A stretch of 64,000 nt of DNA from DATHBD01 sp035296325. Its GTDB lineage: Bacteria > Actinomycetota > Actinomycetes > Mycobacteriales > Micromonosporaceae. Below, piece after piece: positions 41,500 to 49,321 of this stretch. The stretch lies in the NCBI GenBank assembly GCA_035296325.1, contig DATHBD010000020.1:1-64000 (forward strand), read 5' to 3'. The notes beneath the pieces were generated by a model. The model ran no database searches. It saw nothing but the letters and a program-made list of their open reading frames with translations, and had not been told where the DNA came from. The translations under genes were made by a program, and so were the position numbers. The first letter of the stretch is position 1. Each line of letters opens with the position of its first letter.

Positions 41500-41524
41500 G
41501 TTGTGCGCGCGCTGACCGGGGTAG
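41500..41524 (+). promoter_or_regulatory. Candidate SigB/SigF-like promoter for hsp20
   Basis: GTTG at 41500-41503 and GGGTAG at 41519-41524 with 15 bp between, 38 nt before the ATG at 41562. It differs from GTTT-N15-GGGTAT at the last base of each box. The spacing equals that of the site at 3279-3303. Confidence 0.4.
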
Positions 41525-41561
41525 CCCGGAGGCAGGACGTTCAATCGAAGGGGTGGTGACA

Positions 41562-42176
41562 ATGTCGTACCCAGACCGCTCAGCCTGGCGTGGCCAGGCA
41601 GCCCGCCGTGACCCGTTCGCGGCGTTGGAGGTGATGCAGGACCGGGTCAACCGCATGCTCGGTGACGCGTTCACCGGCTACCGGGGTCGTACTCCCGGCT
41701 GGCATCCAGACATCGACGTCGACGAGGACTCCGATGGCTGGCTCGTCGAGGTCCGGCTCCCCGGCGTGGCGCCCGACGAGGTCGCGATCGACATGTCCGA
41801 CCGCGAGCTCACCATCCGCGCGGCCGGCGTGGACGACGACGAACTCTCCGCCGCCGAGGTCGAGGACGTCGCGCCGGCAACCCGCACCGCGCGCCGCACC
41901 GCCGACTTCTCGTACCGGATCACGGTGCCGGCCGGGGTGGACACGGCGGCGATCGACGCCACCATGGACCATGGTCTGCTCGTGATCCGGTTGCCGCGGT
42001 CCACCGGGGCGACCTCACGGCGGATCACCGTCGGCGGACGCAGCGCCCCGACCGGCAGTTCCGGCTCGCCCACGCTCACCTTCGGCGGCCCGGGCCCCGC
42101 CACCGACCCGGCCCCCGCCACCGACCCGGCCCCGGGCGTCCGGGATGCCGACGTCGAGGGCCATGGCCTGCGGTAG
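41562..42176 (+). CDS. Hsp20/alpha-crystallin family small heat-shock protein
   Basis: 204 residues from the ATG at 41562, after gaagggg. The alpha-crystallin domain covers about 45-155: PDIDVDEDSDGWLVEVRLPG, then DEVAIDMSDRELTIRAAG, and DFSYRITVPAGVDTAAIDA with HGLLVIRLPR. The N-terminus has RDPFAALEVMQDRVNRML, typical of this class. The C-terminal tail is a Pro/Ala/Thr/Asp low-complexity stretch with a short duplication (ATDPAP). It binds unfolding proteins as an ATP-independent holdase. Confidence 0.93.
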   Translation: MSYPDRSAWRGQAARRDPFAALEVMQDRVNRMLGDAFTGYRGRTPGWHPDIDVDEDSDGWLVEVRLPGVAPDEVAIDMSDRELTIRAAGVDDDELSAAEVEDVAPATRTARRTADFSYRITVPAGVDTAAIDATMDHGLLVIRLPRSTGATSRRITVGGRSAPTGSSGSPTLTFGGPGPATDPAPATDPAPGVRDADVEGHGLR

Positions 42177-42251
42177 TCGCTGGTCGGCCGGTTGCCTGGG
42201 AGTTGATTCCAGCTCGCCGGGCACCGGCCGGCCTCGCACTACGATGGTCGG

Positions 42252-43220
42252 GTGACCGCCGGACTCATTTCCCTCGATGCCATCCGCGACGCGGCAGCGG
42301 CGATAGCCGGTGTCGCTGTCCGGACTCCGCTGCTGCCGTGCCCCTGGGCTGATCGGCTCTGGATCAAGCCCGAGAACCTGCAGCCGGTTGGGTCGTTCAA
42401 ACTCCGTGGTGCACGCAACGCCCTGTGCCGCCTCTCGCCGCAGCAGCGCGCCGGCGGCGTCGTCACCCACTCATCCGGCAACCACGGCCAGGCGCTCGCC
42501 TTCGCCGGCCGGACCCTCGGCATACCCGTGCTGGTGGTCATGCCGGACACGGCGCCCGCCGTCAAGGTCGCGGCCACCCGGCGGTACGGGGCCGAGGTGG
42601 TGATGGTCCCGCCACCCCAACGCCACACCCGGGCCGCCGCCCTCGCAGCCGAGCGGGGTTTGACCCTCGTCCCGCCGTACGACCACCTGGATGTAATCGC
42701 CGGTCAGGGCACCATCGGCCTGGAGATCATTGCCGACCTTGCCGACGTGGACGTGGTGCTGGTGCCGATCGGCGGTGGCGGCCTGGCCTCAGGGGTGGCC
42801 AGTGCGGTCAAGGCGCTGGCACCACACGTGGCGGTGATCGGCGTGGAGCCGGCCGAGGCGGCTGACGCCGCCGAGAGCCTGAGTGTCGGAGAGGTGCGCT
42901 CGTGGGCCGTGGAGCGCACGTACCGCACGGTCGCCGACGGGCTCCGCGGGAACCTGTCCGAGCTGACCTTCGCCCATCTCAGGGCCCGCCTGGACGGCAT
43001 CGTGACCGTCACGGAGCACGAGATCCTGGCCACGGTACCGACACTGGTGCACTCGGCTCGGATCGTGGCTGAGCCCAGTGGTGCGGTAGCGACCGCCGCC
43101 GCCCTCTACCACCGCGACGAGTTGCCCGCCGGCCGTACCGTCGCCGTGGTGACGGGCGGCAACATGGACCCGGTGGCGCTGGCCAGCCTGCTCGCGGCAG
43201 CCCCCGACGCCCCTGCCTGA
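42252..43220 (+). CDS. PLP-dependent threonine/serine dehydratase
   Basis: 322 residues. PLP lysine Lys50 lies in GSFKLRGARNAL, the SSGNHGQALAFAG loop near 75-87, and the phosphate-binding glycine loop IGGGGLASGV near 175. This is fold-type II, as in IlvA catabolic-type threonine dehydratase or serine racemase. There is no C-terminal ACT or IlvA regulatory domain, so it should be the non-allosteric kind that deaminates threonine to 2-oxobutanoate or serine to pyruvate. The exact substrate is not fixed. GTG start at 42252. No clear operon partner. Confidence 0.9.
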   Translation: MTAGLISLDAIRDAAAAIAGVAVRTPLLPCPWADRLWIKPENLQPVGSFKLRGARNALCRLSPQQRAGGVVTHSSGNHGQALAFAGRTLGIPVLVVMPDTAPAVKVAATRRYGAEVVMVPPPQRHTRAAALAAERGLTLVPPYDHLDVIAGQGTIGLEIIADLADVDVVLVPIGGGGLASGVASAVKALAPHVAVIGVEPAEAADAAESLSVGEVRSWAVERTYRTVADGLRGNLSELTFAHLRARLDGIVTVTEHEILATVPTLVHSARIVAEPSGAVATAAALYHRDELPAGRTVAVVTGGNMDPVALASLLAAAPDAPA

Positions 43221-43417
43221 GCGCCCCTGCCTGAGCGCCCCGGCCCTCGGCCGTTGGCGCCAACGCCTGCCCTCGGTGCCAACGCCTCCCCTCCGCGTCG
43301 GCTCGTGCGCTGCGGCGCCTGCCCTGCCCAGCGACGTCGCCGCGCCGACCCGCCGTCCTTGCCGGCGCCACCTTCGACGGTGTCGTTGAGCCGGTCTCCG
43401 CCGAGGTCAATGTCTAC

Positions 43418-43471
43418 GTCGGAACGTATAGACCTGCTAGCACCGGCGCGAGCAGGTCTATACGTTCCGAC
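43418..43471. repeat. Perfect 21-bp inverted repeat with 12-nt loop
   Basis: Arms 43418-43438 (starts GTCGGAACGTATAGACC) and 43451-43471 are exact reverse complements around agcaccggcgcg. It lies in the 428-bp gap 43221-43648 after the dehydratase gene. It is far longer than needed for an operator and lacks a U-run. It could be a terminator, a REP-like repeated element or the footprint of a small mobile element. No gene is seen in the gap. Confidence 0.85.
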
Positions 43472-43648
43472 GGGAACAGGCGGCCTGCTGCTGGCGTGAA
43501 TTTCCATCTGGCTATCCACAATCTCAGGGCACTATCCACAGCCGACGGCGGATGTGTTGTCAGCGTCGCGAGGGATGCGAAGACTGGGCTCACGTCGGCG
43601 GGAAGGTGGGCGGCACCACGACGCAGCGGCAGGTGGGGGGTGCGCAGG

Positions 43649-44224
43649 ATGGATCTCGATGCGGGGGCGGATGGCGCCGCGGGGGTGGATGGCGCCGCGG
43701 GGGTGGATGGCGCCGCGGGCGTGCGTGGGGACGCGGATGGGGAGCGGCTGGGGCTGGCGCGCAATGCGGGCGTCAGCCAACCCGGCGCGCTCGGGGCGGT
43801 GATGCGCGCGCTGCGGCGGAAGGCGGATCTGAGCCAGCGTCAGCTCGCTGAGCGGGCCGGCGTTCCGCCCTCCACGGTCGCGCGGCTTGAGGCCGAGGGT
43901 GGCGTGGATCCCAGGTTGGGCACGGTCGAGCGGGTCATGGCGGCGGTGCAGGCGCGACTGGTGGTTGTCGATGCGCACGGCATGGAGGTCCTACCCGAAC
44001 ACGACGACGGCGAGGTGCGGGATGGGGCGGGGCGCCGTTTCCCGGCGCATCTCGACGTCCGTCCGGTGGTGCACGCCACCGACTGGTGGGGCAACTGGTG
44101 GGCGTACTGGTACTCGATTCCCCGCCAGCAGTGGCCGTCGAAGGCGCCCGACTTCAGCTTCGATCTGAGCCGGGGCACGCGTGACGCTAAGCGAGCCCGA
44201 GGCGATCGAGGATCCATGCGGTGA
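43649..44224 (+). CDS. XRE-family helix-turn-helix transcriptional regulator
   Basis: 191 residues from the ATG at 43649 (GTG at 43640 is also possible; a G-rich stretch lies upstream). The N-terminus is a Gly/Ala/Val/Asp repeat (AAGVDG units, 15-bp DNA repeat at 43664-43725). The HTH (about 55-105) reads LRRKADLSQRQLAERAGVPPSTVARLEA. The C-terminal half has a Trp-rich segment TDWWGNWWAYWYSIPRQQW and a basic end. Such proteins are found in actinobacteria as orphan regulators. Its 3' end overlaps the peptidase gene on the other strand by 38 bp. Confidence 0.83.
   Translation: MDLDAGADGAAGVDGAAGVDGAAGVRGDADGERLGLARNAGVSQPGALGAVMRALRRKADLSQRQLAERAGVPPSTVARLEAEGGVDPRLGTVERVMAAVQARLVVVDAHGMEVLPEHDDGEVRDGAGRRFPAHLDVRPVVHATDWWGNWWAYWYSIPRQQWPSKAPDFSFDLSRGTRDAKRARGDRGSMR
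43664..43725. repeat. 18-bp in-frame repeat in the XRE gene
   Basis: Three to four copies of ggcgccgcgggggtggat encode AAGVDG units at the N-terminus of the regulator. Confidence 0.85.
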
Positions 44225-46268
44225 CGAAGGACTCTTCCTTCCAGGCGTCGTACCGCCCACTCGGGCCGCCGTGGCCGGCGCCCATCTCGGTCTTGAGCAG
44301 TACGTCGGTCTGTGGGGCCACCGCGCGCAGGCGGGCCACCCACTTCGCCGGCTCGTGGTAGAGCACGCGCGTGTCGTTGATGCTGGTCACAGCGAGGATC
44401 GCAGGGTACGGCCGGTCGGCCACGTTTTCGTAGGGCGTGTACGACTTCATGTAGGTGTACACGTCCGGGTCGGCGAGCGGGTTACCCCACTCCTCCCACT
44501 CGATGACGGTGAGCGGCAACGACGGGTCGAGGATGGAGTTCAGCGCGTCGACGAACGGCACCTGCGCGACGATGCCGGCGAACGCCTCCGGGGCCAGGTT
44601 CGCCACGGCGCCCATCAGCAGGCCACCGGCCGAACCGCCACGTGCGATGAGCCGGTCCGGAGCGGTCCACCCGGCCTTGGCGACGTGGTGCGCGCAGGCC
44701 ACGAAGTCGGTGAAGGTGTGCTTCTTCGCCAGCAGCTTGCCCTCTTCGTACCACCGGCGGCCCATCTCGCCGCCACCCCGCACGTGTGCCACGGCGAAGG
44801 TGACTCCGCGGTCGAGCAGGGACAGTCGCGCGATGGAGAACCACGGGTCCATCGACGCCTCGTATGAGCCGTAGCCGTAGAGCACCATCGGCGCCGATCC
44901 GTTGCGCGGGGTGCCGCGGCGGGACACCAGCGAGATCGGAATCCGGGTGCCGTCGTCGGCGATCGCCCAGTCGCGGTGCTGTTCGTACAGGTCCGGGTCG
45001 TACCCGCCCAGCACCGGCTTGCGTTTGCGCAGCGTGAGGGCTCCGGTCGCCAGATCGCAGTCGTAGACCGAATCTGGCGTGACGAGCGAGGTGTAGTGCA
45101 GCCGGAACGACGTCGTGGCGTACTCCGGGTTTGCGTCCGGGCCGACCGCGAAGAGCGGCTCCGGGAAGGCGATGTCGTACTCGCGTCCGCCGTCCAGCGG
45201 CACCACCCGGAGCCCGGTCAGGCCGTCGCGCCGCAGCGACACGACCATGTGTCCAGCGAGCGCGTCCACCTGCAGCAGTCGGGTGCCCGGCTGGTGCTCG
45301 ATCAGTGTGGTCCACGGCCCCGGTGCGTCGACCGACGTGTACGCCAGGGCGAAGTCCTCGGCACCGTCGTTGTGCAGAATCAGGAACCGGTGCCCGTGGT
45401 GCTCGACGGAGTACTCCACGCCCTGCCGCCGGGGGGCGATGACGACGGGCTCGGCGAGTGGCTCGGCGGCCGGGATGAAGCGCACCTCGCTGGTGATCTT
45501 GCTGCCGGCCTCGATCAGGATGAACCGTTCCGAGCGGGTCAGGTCGACGCCGACCCAGAACCGCTCGTCGGTCTCCTCGTACACGACCTGGTCCTCGGTG
45601 GACGGCGTGCCCACGGCGTGCCGCCAGACCCGGTTCGGCCGCCAGGCCTCGTCGACGGTCAGGTAGAACAGGGTCGAGCCGTCGGCCGACCACGCAGAGC
45701 CGTAGAAGGTGTCCTTGACTTCGTCCGGGAGCGTCTCGCCCGTGGTCAGATCCTTGATCCGTAGCACGAACCGCTCGTCGCCGGCGAAGTCCGTGGAGTA
45801 CGCCAGGCGGCGGCCGTCCGGGCTGACGTCGAACGTGCCCAGCGCGAAAAACTCCGAGTCGCCGGCGAGTGCGTTGCCGTCGAGGAGGATCTCCTCACCG
45901 TCGAGCGGTCGGCCGTCGCCGGTGGCGGGCGGGTCCACTTCGTCCGGTCCGACCGCGCGTCGGCACTGGATGCCGTACTGCTTGCCTTCTTCGGTGCGGG
46001 AGTAGTACCAGAAACCGCCCTTGCGGAACGGCACCGAGAGGTCCGTCTCCTGGGTCTTGCTCTTGATCTCCTCGAAGAGCGTTTCCCGGAGGGCCGCGAG
46101 ATGACCGGTGGCGGCCTCGGTGTAGGCGTTCTCCGCCTTCAGGTAGTCGATCGTCGCCGGATCATCCTTGTCCTGCAGCCAGGCGTAGTCGTCGACGACG
46201 GTGTCGCCGTGGTGGGTGCGCTCGGTGGGGAGTCGCTTGGCCATCGGCGGTTGCTGTGCGCTCGTCAC
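44187..46268 (-). CDS. ptrB: S9A family peptidase, oligopeptidase B
   Basis: 693 residues. The N-terminal beta-propeller gate (about 75-410) is followed by the alpha/beta hydrolase domain: ARGGSAGGLLMGAVANLAP with nucleophile Ser546, the Asp region SINDTRVLYHEPAKWV, and the His loop EMGAGHGGPSGRYDAW. The opening PPMAKRLPTERTHHGDTVVDDYAW is the usual one for oligopeptidase B. It cuts short peptides, commonly after basic residues, in the cytosol. GTG at 46268 is chosen; ATG at 46244 is an alternative. It is divergent from the FAD oxidoreductase gene, with an SOS box between. Confidence 0.94.
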   Translation of the reverse strand: MTSAQQPPMAKRLPTERTHHGDTVVDDYAWLQDKDDPATIDYLKAENAYTEAATGHLAALRETLFEEIKSKTQETDLSVPFRKGGFWYYSRTEEGKQYGIQCRRAVGPDEVDPPATGDGRPLDGEEILLDGNALAGDSEFFALGTFDVSPDGRRLAYSTDFAGDERFVLRIKDLTTGETLPDEVKDTFYGSAWSADGSTLFYLTVDEAWRPNRVWRHAVGTPSTEDQVVYEETDERFWVGVDLTRSERFILIEAGSKITSEVRFIPAAEPLAEPVVIAPRRQGVEYSVEHHGHRFLILHNDGAEDFALAYTSVDAPGPWTTLIEHQPGTRLLQVDALAGHMVVSLRRDGLTGLRVVPLDGGREYDIAFPEPLFAVGPDANPEYATTSFRLHYTSLVTPDSVYDCDLATGALTLRKRKPVLGGYDPDLYEQHRDWAIADDGTRIPISLVSRRGTPRNGSAPMVLYGYGSYEASMDPWFSIARLSLLDRGVTFAVAHVRGGGEMGRRWYEEGKLLAKKHTFTDFVACAHHVAKAGWTAPDRLIARGGSAGGLLMGAVANLAPEAFAGIVAQVPFVDALNSILDPSLPLTVIEWEEWGNPLADPDVYTYMKSYTPYENVADRPYPAILAVTSINDTRVLYHEPAKWVARLRAVAPQTDVLLKTEMGAGHGGPSGRYDAWKEESFVTAWILDRLGLA

Positions 46269-46321
46269 GTCGCCCTACGTTACGCCGTCCCGCCGACCGG
46301 TTCAGCCCCGTACCCGGGGAG

Positions 46322-46368
46322 TTGCCACACCGGCCCGCCCCCACTACGCTTTCGAACACGTGTTCGAA
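46322..46368 (+). promoter_or_regulatory. Promoter with perfect LexA (SOS) box before the FAD oxidoreductase gene
   Basis: TTGCCA (46322-46327) and TACGCT (46345-46350) are 17 bp apart. Directly after the -10 is an 18-bp perfect palindrome TTCGAACACGTGTTCGAA (46351-46368). Its core fits the Gram-positive/mycobacterial LexA consensus CGAACRNRYGTTCG at every position. A LexA dimer there would cover the start site, about 46357. The divergent peptidase gene begins 83 bp to the left. Confidence 0.75.
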
Positions 46369-46383
46369 CGAAGTGGAGATCCG

Positions 46384-47628
46384 GTGGCTGTGGACGGTGT
46401 GCTCGATGCCCTTGCCGCGCAGTGCGGCGAGGGTTTCGCCCGCACGGCCGGCGCGGCGGACCGGGTCGGGGAGCGGCAGGGACGCTGGGTCGCCGCGCCC
46501 GCCGACGCACGTGGCGTGGCCGGCGTGCTCGAGGTGGCCGACCGGCACGACCTGGCCGTTGTGGCCTGTGGCGCGGGCACCAAACTGGACTGGGGCACCC
46601 CGCCGTTGCGGGTGGACGTGCTGCTGGACACGGGTCGTCTGGCCGGGGTCGCGGTCGCGGCCGACGGGGCCACGGTGACGGTCGGGGCCGGCACGCCGCT
46701 GCGGGCCGTGCACGCGGCGGCCACCAGGGCCGGGCGGCGCCTCCCACTCGACGTCGGCTCGGCGGGCGCCACGGTCGGCGGCGTGCTCGCGGTGAACGAG
46801 GCCGGCCCGCTCCGGTTCTCCGCCGGTGCGCCGCGCGACCTGGTCACGAGTGTGCGGTATGTCCGCGCCGACGGCGTCGTGGCGAGCGCCGGCGGTGCCG
46901 ACACCGCAGGGGCCGTCGACACCGAGGAGGCGTCCGACACGGCCCGGCTGCTCTGCGGGTCCTTCGGCACCCTTGCTGTGATCACCGCCGCGACACTGCG
47001 CCTGCAGCCCGTGCCGGCCGCCCGGGCCTGGGTCACCCGCTCGGTCCGTACGCCGCTGGAGATGCACCAGCTCACGAGCCTGCTGCTGGCGGCACCGGTC
47101 CCGCCCACCGCGGTCGAGATCAACCTGCCCCGCGGCGAGTTGACCGTGCTGGTGGAAGGGCTGGTCGACGACGTGACCCGGCGCACCCGGGCGGCGCACC
47201 GACTGCTGGGCGGGGATGCTTCGGCGGCGCACCGGCCGCCGGCGTGGTGGGGGCGGTATCCCTTCGGTGCGGACGATATCGCGCTGCGGCTCGCGGTTCC
47301 GTTCACGGACCTGCATGCCGCGATCTACGCGCTACGCGATGCCGCCGGCATGTCCGTGCCGGTGCGCGGCACCGCGGGCTCCGGGGTGGTGTACGCGGCG
47401 CTCGGGGCGGGCACGCCCCCGGCCCGGGTCCGCACCGTGGTCGACGCCGTGCGCACGACGCTGCTGGCCAGGGGAGGGTCCTGCGTGCTGCTCCGAGCGC
47501 CTGACCGGGTCCGTGCCGAGGTGGAGCGTGGTCACTCCGGTGCGGTTCTGCCGCTGGTGCGTCGGGTGAAGGAGCGGTTCGACCCGCGCGGACGGCTGGC
47601 GCCGGGGCGACTCGCCGGCGGTCGGTGA
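46384..47628 (+). CDS. FAD-binding oxidoreductase (GlcE-like)
   Basis: 414 residues from GTG at 46384, after tggag. An FAD-binding type-4 domain (about 25-210) contains VVACGAGTKLDWGTPP, VTVGAGTPLRAVHAAATRAG and LPLDVGSAGATVGGVLAVNEAGPLR-type motifs of the glycolate oxidase GlcE/vanillyl-alcohol oxidase superfamily. The C-terminal end VKERFDPRGRLAPGR is also typical. GlcD and GlcF partners are absent, so it is not part of a classical glycolate oxidase. The substrate is unknown. Its promoter carries a perfect LexA box, implying DNA-damage induction. It is convergent with the fabG-type gene, 8 bp apart. Confidence 0.88.
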   Translation: MAVDGVLDALAAQCGEGFARTAGAADRVGERQGRWVAAPADARGVAGVLEVADRHDLAVVACGAGTKLDWGTPPLRVDVLLDTGRLAGVAVAADGATVTVGAGTPLRAVHAAATRAGRRLPLDVGSAGATVGGVLAVNEAGPLRFSAGAPRDLVTSVRYVRADGVVASAGGADTAGAVDTEEASDTARLLCGSFGTLAVITAATLRLQPVPAARAWVTRSVRTPLEMHQLTSLLLAAPVPPTAVEINLPRGELTVLVEGLVDDVTRRTRAAHRLLGGDASAAHRPPAWWGRYPFGADDIALRLAVPFTDLHAAIYALRDAAGMSVPVRGTAGSGVVYAALGAGTPPARVRTVVDAVRTTLLARGGSCVLLRAPDRVRAEVERGHSGAVLPLVRRVKERFDPRGRLAPGRLAGGR

Positions 47629-47636
47629 CGCGGAGT

Positions 47637-49010
47637 TCAGGCGCCCAGGATGCTCTGTCCACACACCCGTACGACGTTGCCGGTCACGCCGCTTGAAGCC
47701 GGGTTGGCCAGCCAACCGATAGTCTCGGCCACGTCCACCGGCATGCCCGCCTGGCCCAGGCTGTTCATCCGGCGGCCGGCTTCCCGGAGCACGATGGGCA
47801 TGGTCGCGGTCATCGACGTCTCGATGAAACCGGGCGCGACGCCGTTCACCGTGATGCCGCGCTTCGCCAACGCCGGCGCGAGCGCGCGCACCAGCCCGAT
47901 CACGCCCGCCTTCGATGTCGCGTAGTTGGTCTGGCCGCGGTTGCCGGCGATGCCGGCAACCGACGCCACGCTGATCAGGCGCCCGTTGCTGCCGAGCAGG
48001 CCGTCGCCGATCAGCACGTCGTTGATCCGCTCCTGGCTGGCCAGGTTGACGTCCAGGACGGCGCTCCAGTCCTGCGGACTCATCCGGGCGATGGTGCGGT
48101 CCCGGCTGACCCCGGCGTTGTGTACGAAGACGTCCGCGTGGACATGTCGCGTGGCGATGAATTCGCCGATCCGGCGGGGCGCGTCGGCGTCGGTGAGGTC
48201 CAGCTGGAGCGGTGTACCGGTGATCTCGTCGGCGAGGCTGGTCAGTGCCTCGCCGGCGGACGGGACGTCGACGCAGATGACGTGCGCGCCGTCGCGGGCG
48301 AGTAGCCGGGCGGTCGCCTCACCGATGCCCCGGGCGGCACCCGTGACCAGGGCGACCTTGCCTTCCAGTGGGCGTTCCCAGTCCTCCGGGCACTCCACTG
48401 TGGCCTGGCCGACCCGGATCTCCTGGCCGGAAACGTACGCCGAGCGTGGCGAGAGCAGAAATCGCAGGGTGGACTCGAGCGCATCCTCGCCGCCCGGCTC
48501 GACGTACAGCAGCTGAGCGGTCGACCCGTGCCCGACCTCCTTGGCCAGCGAGCGTACGAACCCCTCCAGGGCGCGCTGTGCCGTCGACTCGCGGACCTCC
48601 GGGCACAGCTCAGGCGGGGTGCCCAGGACGACCACCCGGCCGGAGGGGGCGAGACCGCGGATCGCCGGGTGGAAGAAGTCGTACAGGCCACGCAGGGCTT
48701 CGGTTTCGGTGGCCGCGCTGGCGTCATAAACCAGTGCGGCCCAGCCTCCGGTGTCCGCGCCGTCGCCCGACGGCGGCGCGGCGGAGCCGGGCGGTCGCCC
48801 GGTTGTCACGTCAGCGCCGATGGATTCCAGGATCTTGCGGACCGGCGCGGCCAGCCGGCTGCTGCCACCGCCGCCGAGCAGCACCCGACCCGACGCTACC
48901 GTCGCGCCTGCGCTGTACCGGTACAGACGGTACGGGTCGGGTAGCCCCAGCCGCCGCACGATGAAGCGCCCAGGGCCGGACTGGGCGAAGCTCGCGTACC
49001 GGTCGATCAT
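47637..49010 (-). CDS. Long-form 3-oxoacyl-ACP reductase (FabG4-like SDR)
   Basis: 457 residues from the ATG at 49010, after gagggcacc. The C-terminal half is a classical SDR: cofactor loop VTGAARGIGEATA near 220, NAG motif HNAGVSRDRT near 305, and YATSK with Tyr363 and Lys367. The N-terminal 200 residues form the extra flavodoxin-like domain of high-molecular-weight FabG4. It reduces 3-oxoacyl thioesters with NAD(P)H, probably CoA-linked in FabG4 enzymes. In other actinobacteria it is often next to a thiolase and a MaoC dehydratase; neither is seen here. Confidence 0.92.
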   Translation of the reverse strand: MIDRYASFAQSGPGRFIVRRLGLPDPYRLYRYSAGATVASGRVLLGGGGSSRLAAPVRKILESIGADVTTGRPPGSAAPPSGDGADTGGWAALVYDASAATETEALRGLYDFFHPAIRGLAPSGRVVVLGTPPELCPEVRESTAQRALEGFVRSLAKEVGHGSTAQLLYVEPGGEDALESTLRFLLSPRSAYVSGQEIRVGQATVECPEDWERPLEGKVALVTGAARGIGEATARLLARDGAHVICVDVPSAGEALTSLADEITGTPLQLDLTDADAPRRIGEFIATRHVHADVFVHNAGVSRDRTIARMSPQDWSAVLDVNLASQERINDVLIGDGLLGSNGRLISVASVAGIAGNRGQTNYATSKAGVIGLVRALAPALAKRGITVNGVAPGFIETSMTATMPIVLREAGRRMNSLGQAGMPVDVAETIGWLANPASSGVTGNVVRVCGQSILGA

Positions 49011-49169
49011 GGTGCCCTCCGCGTCAACGACTCGCCAAATTGGGCTACCTGCGAGTAGGCCGGCGGCCGTCCGTGCGACCGCAAGACAATGATGTCCGTC
49101 GATGCTAGGCCCCACGTCATCGGGGGGTGGTTGCCTGCTGGCGCCTCATCCTACGGAGACTCTGCCCTG

Positions 49170-49181
49170 CAGCGCGCGCTG
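49170..49181. promoter_or_regulatory. 12-bp palindrome CAGCGCGCGCTG in a divergent region
   Basis: The exact palindrome extends to 18 bp with one mismatched pair (49167-49184). It lies in the 311-bp gap 49011-49321 between the divergent FabG4-like and permease-like genes and could be a dimeric repressor site. AT-rich cattaatccttacc follows. No gene is seen. Confidence 0.35.
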
Positions 49182-49321
49182 TAGGCATTAATCCTTACCA
49201 ATTGCACGGTCTGCCCCGACGGCCGCCCGCCGTCGCCCCTCTGAACTGCCCAAAACGGGTCGCGGGCCGGTCCTGGCCTTACCATGACTGATCAACGCCG
49301 TTCGACTGAGAGGTGCCCCGC

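Noticed and set aside
49313..49321. Alternative GTG start at 49313 for the permease fusion
   Set aside because: The GTG directly abuts the gagagg ribosome site; 49322 has proper spacing.
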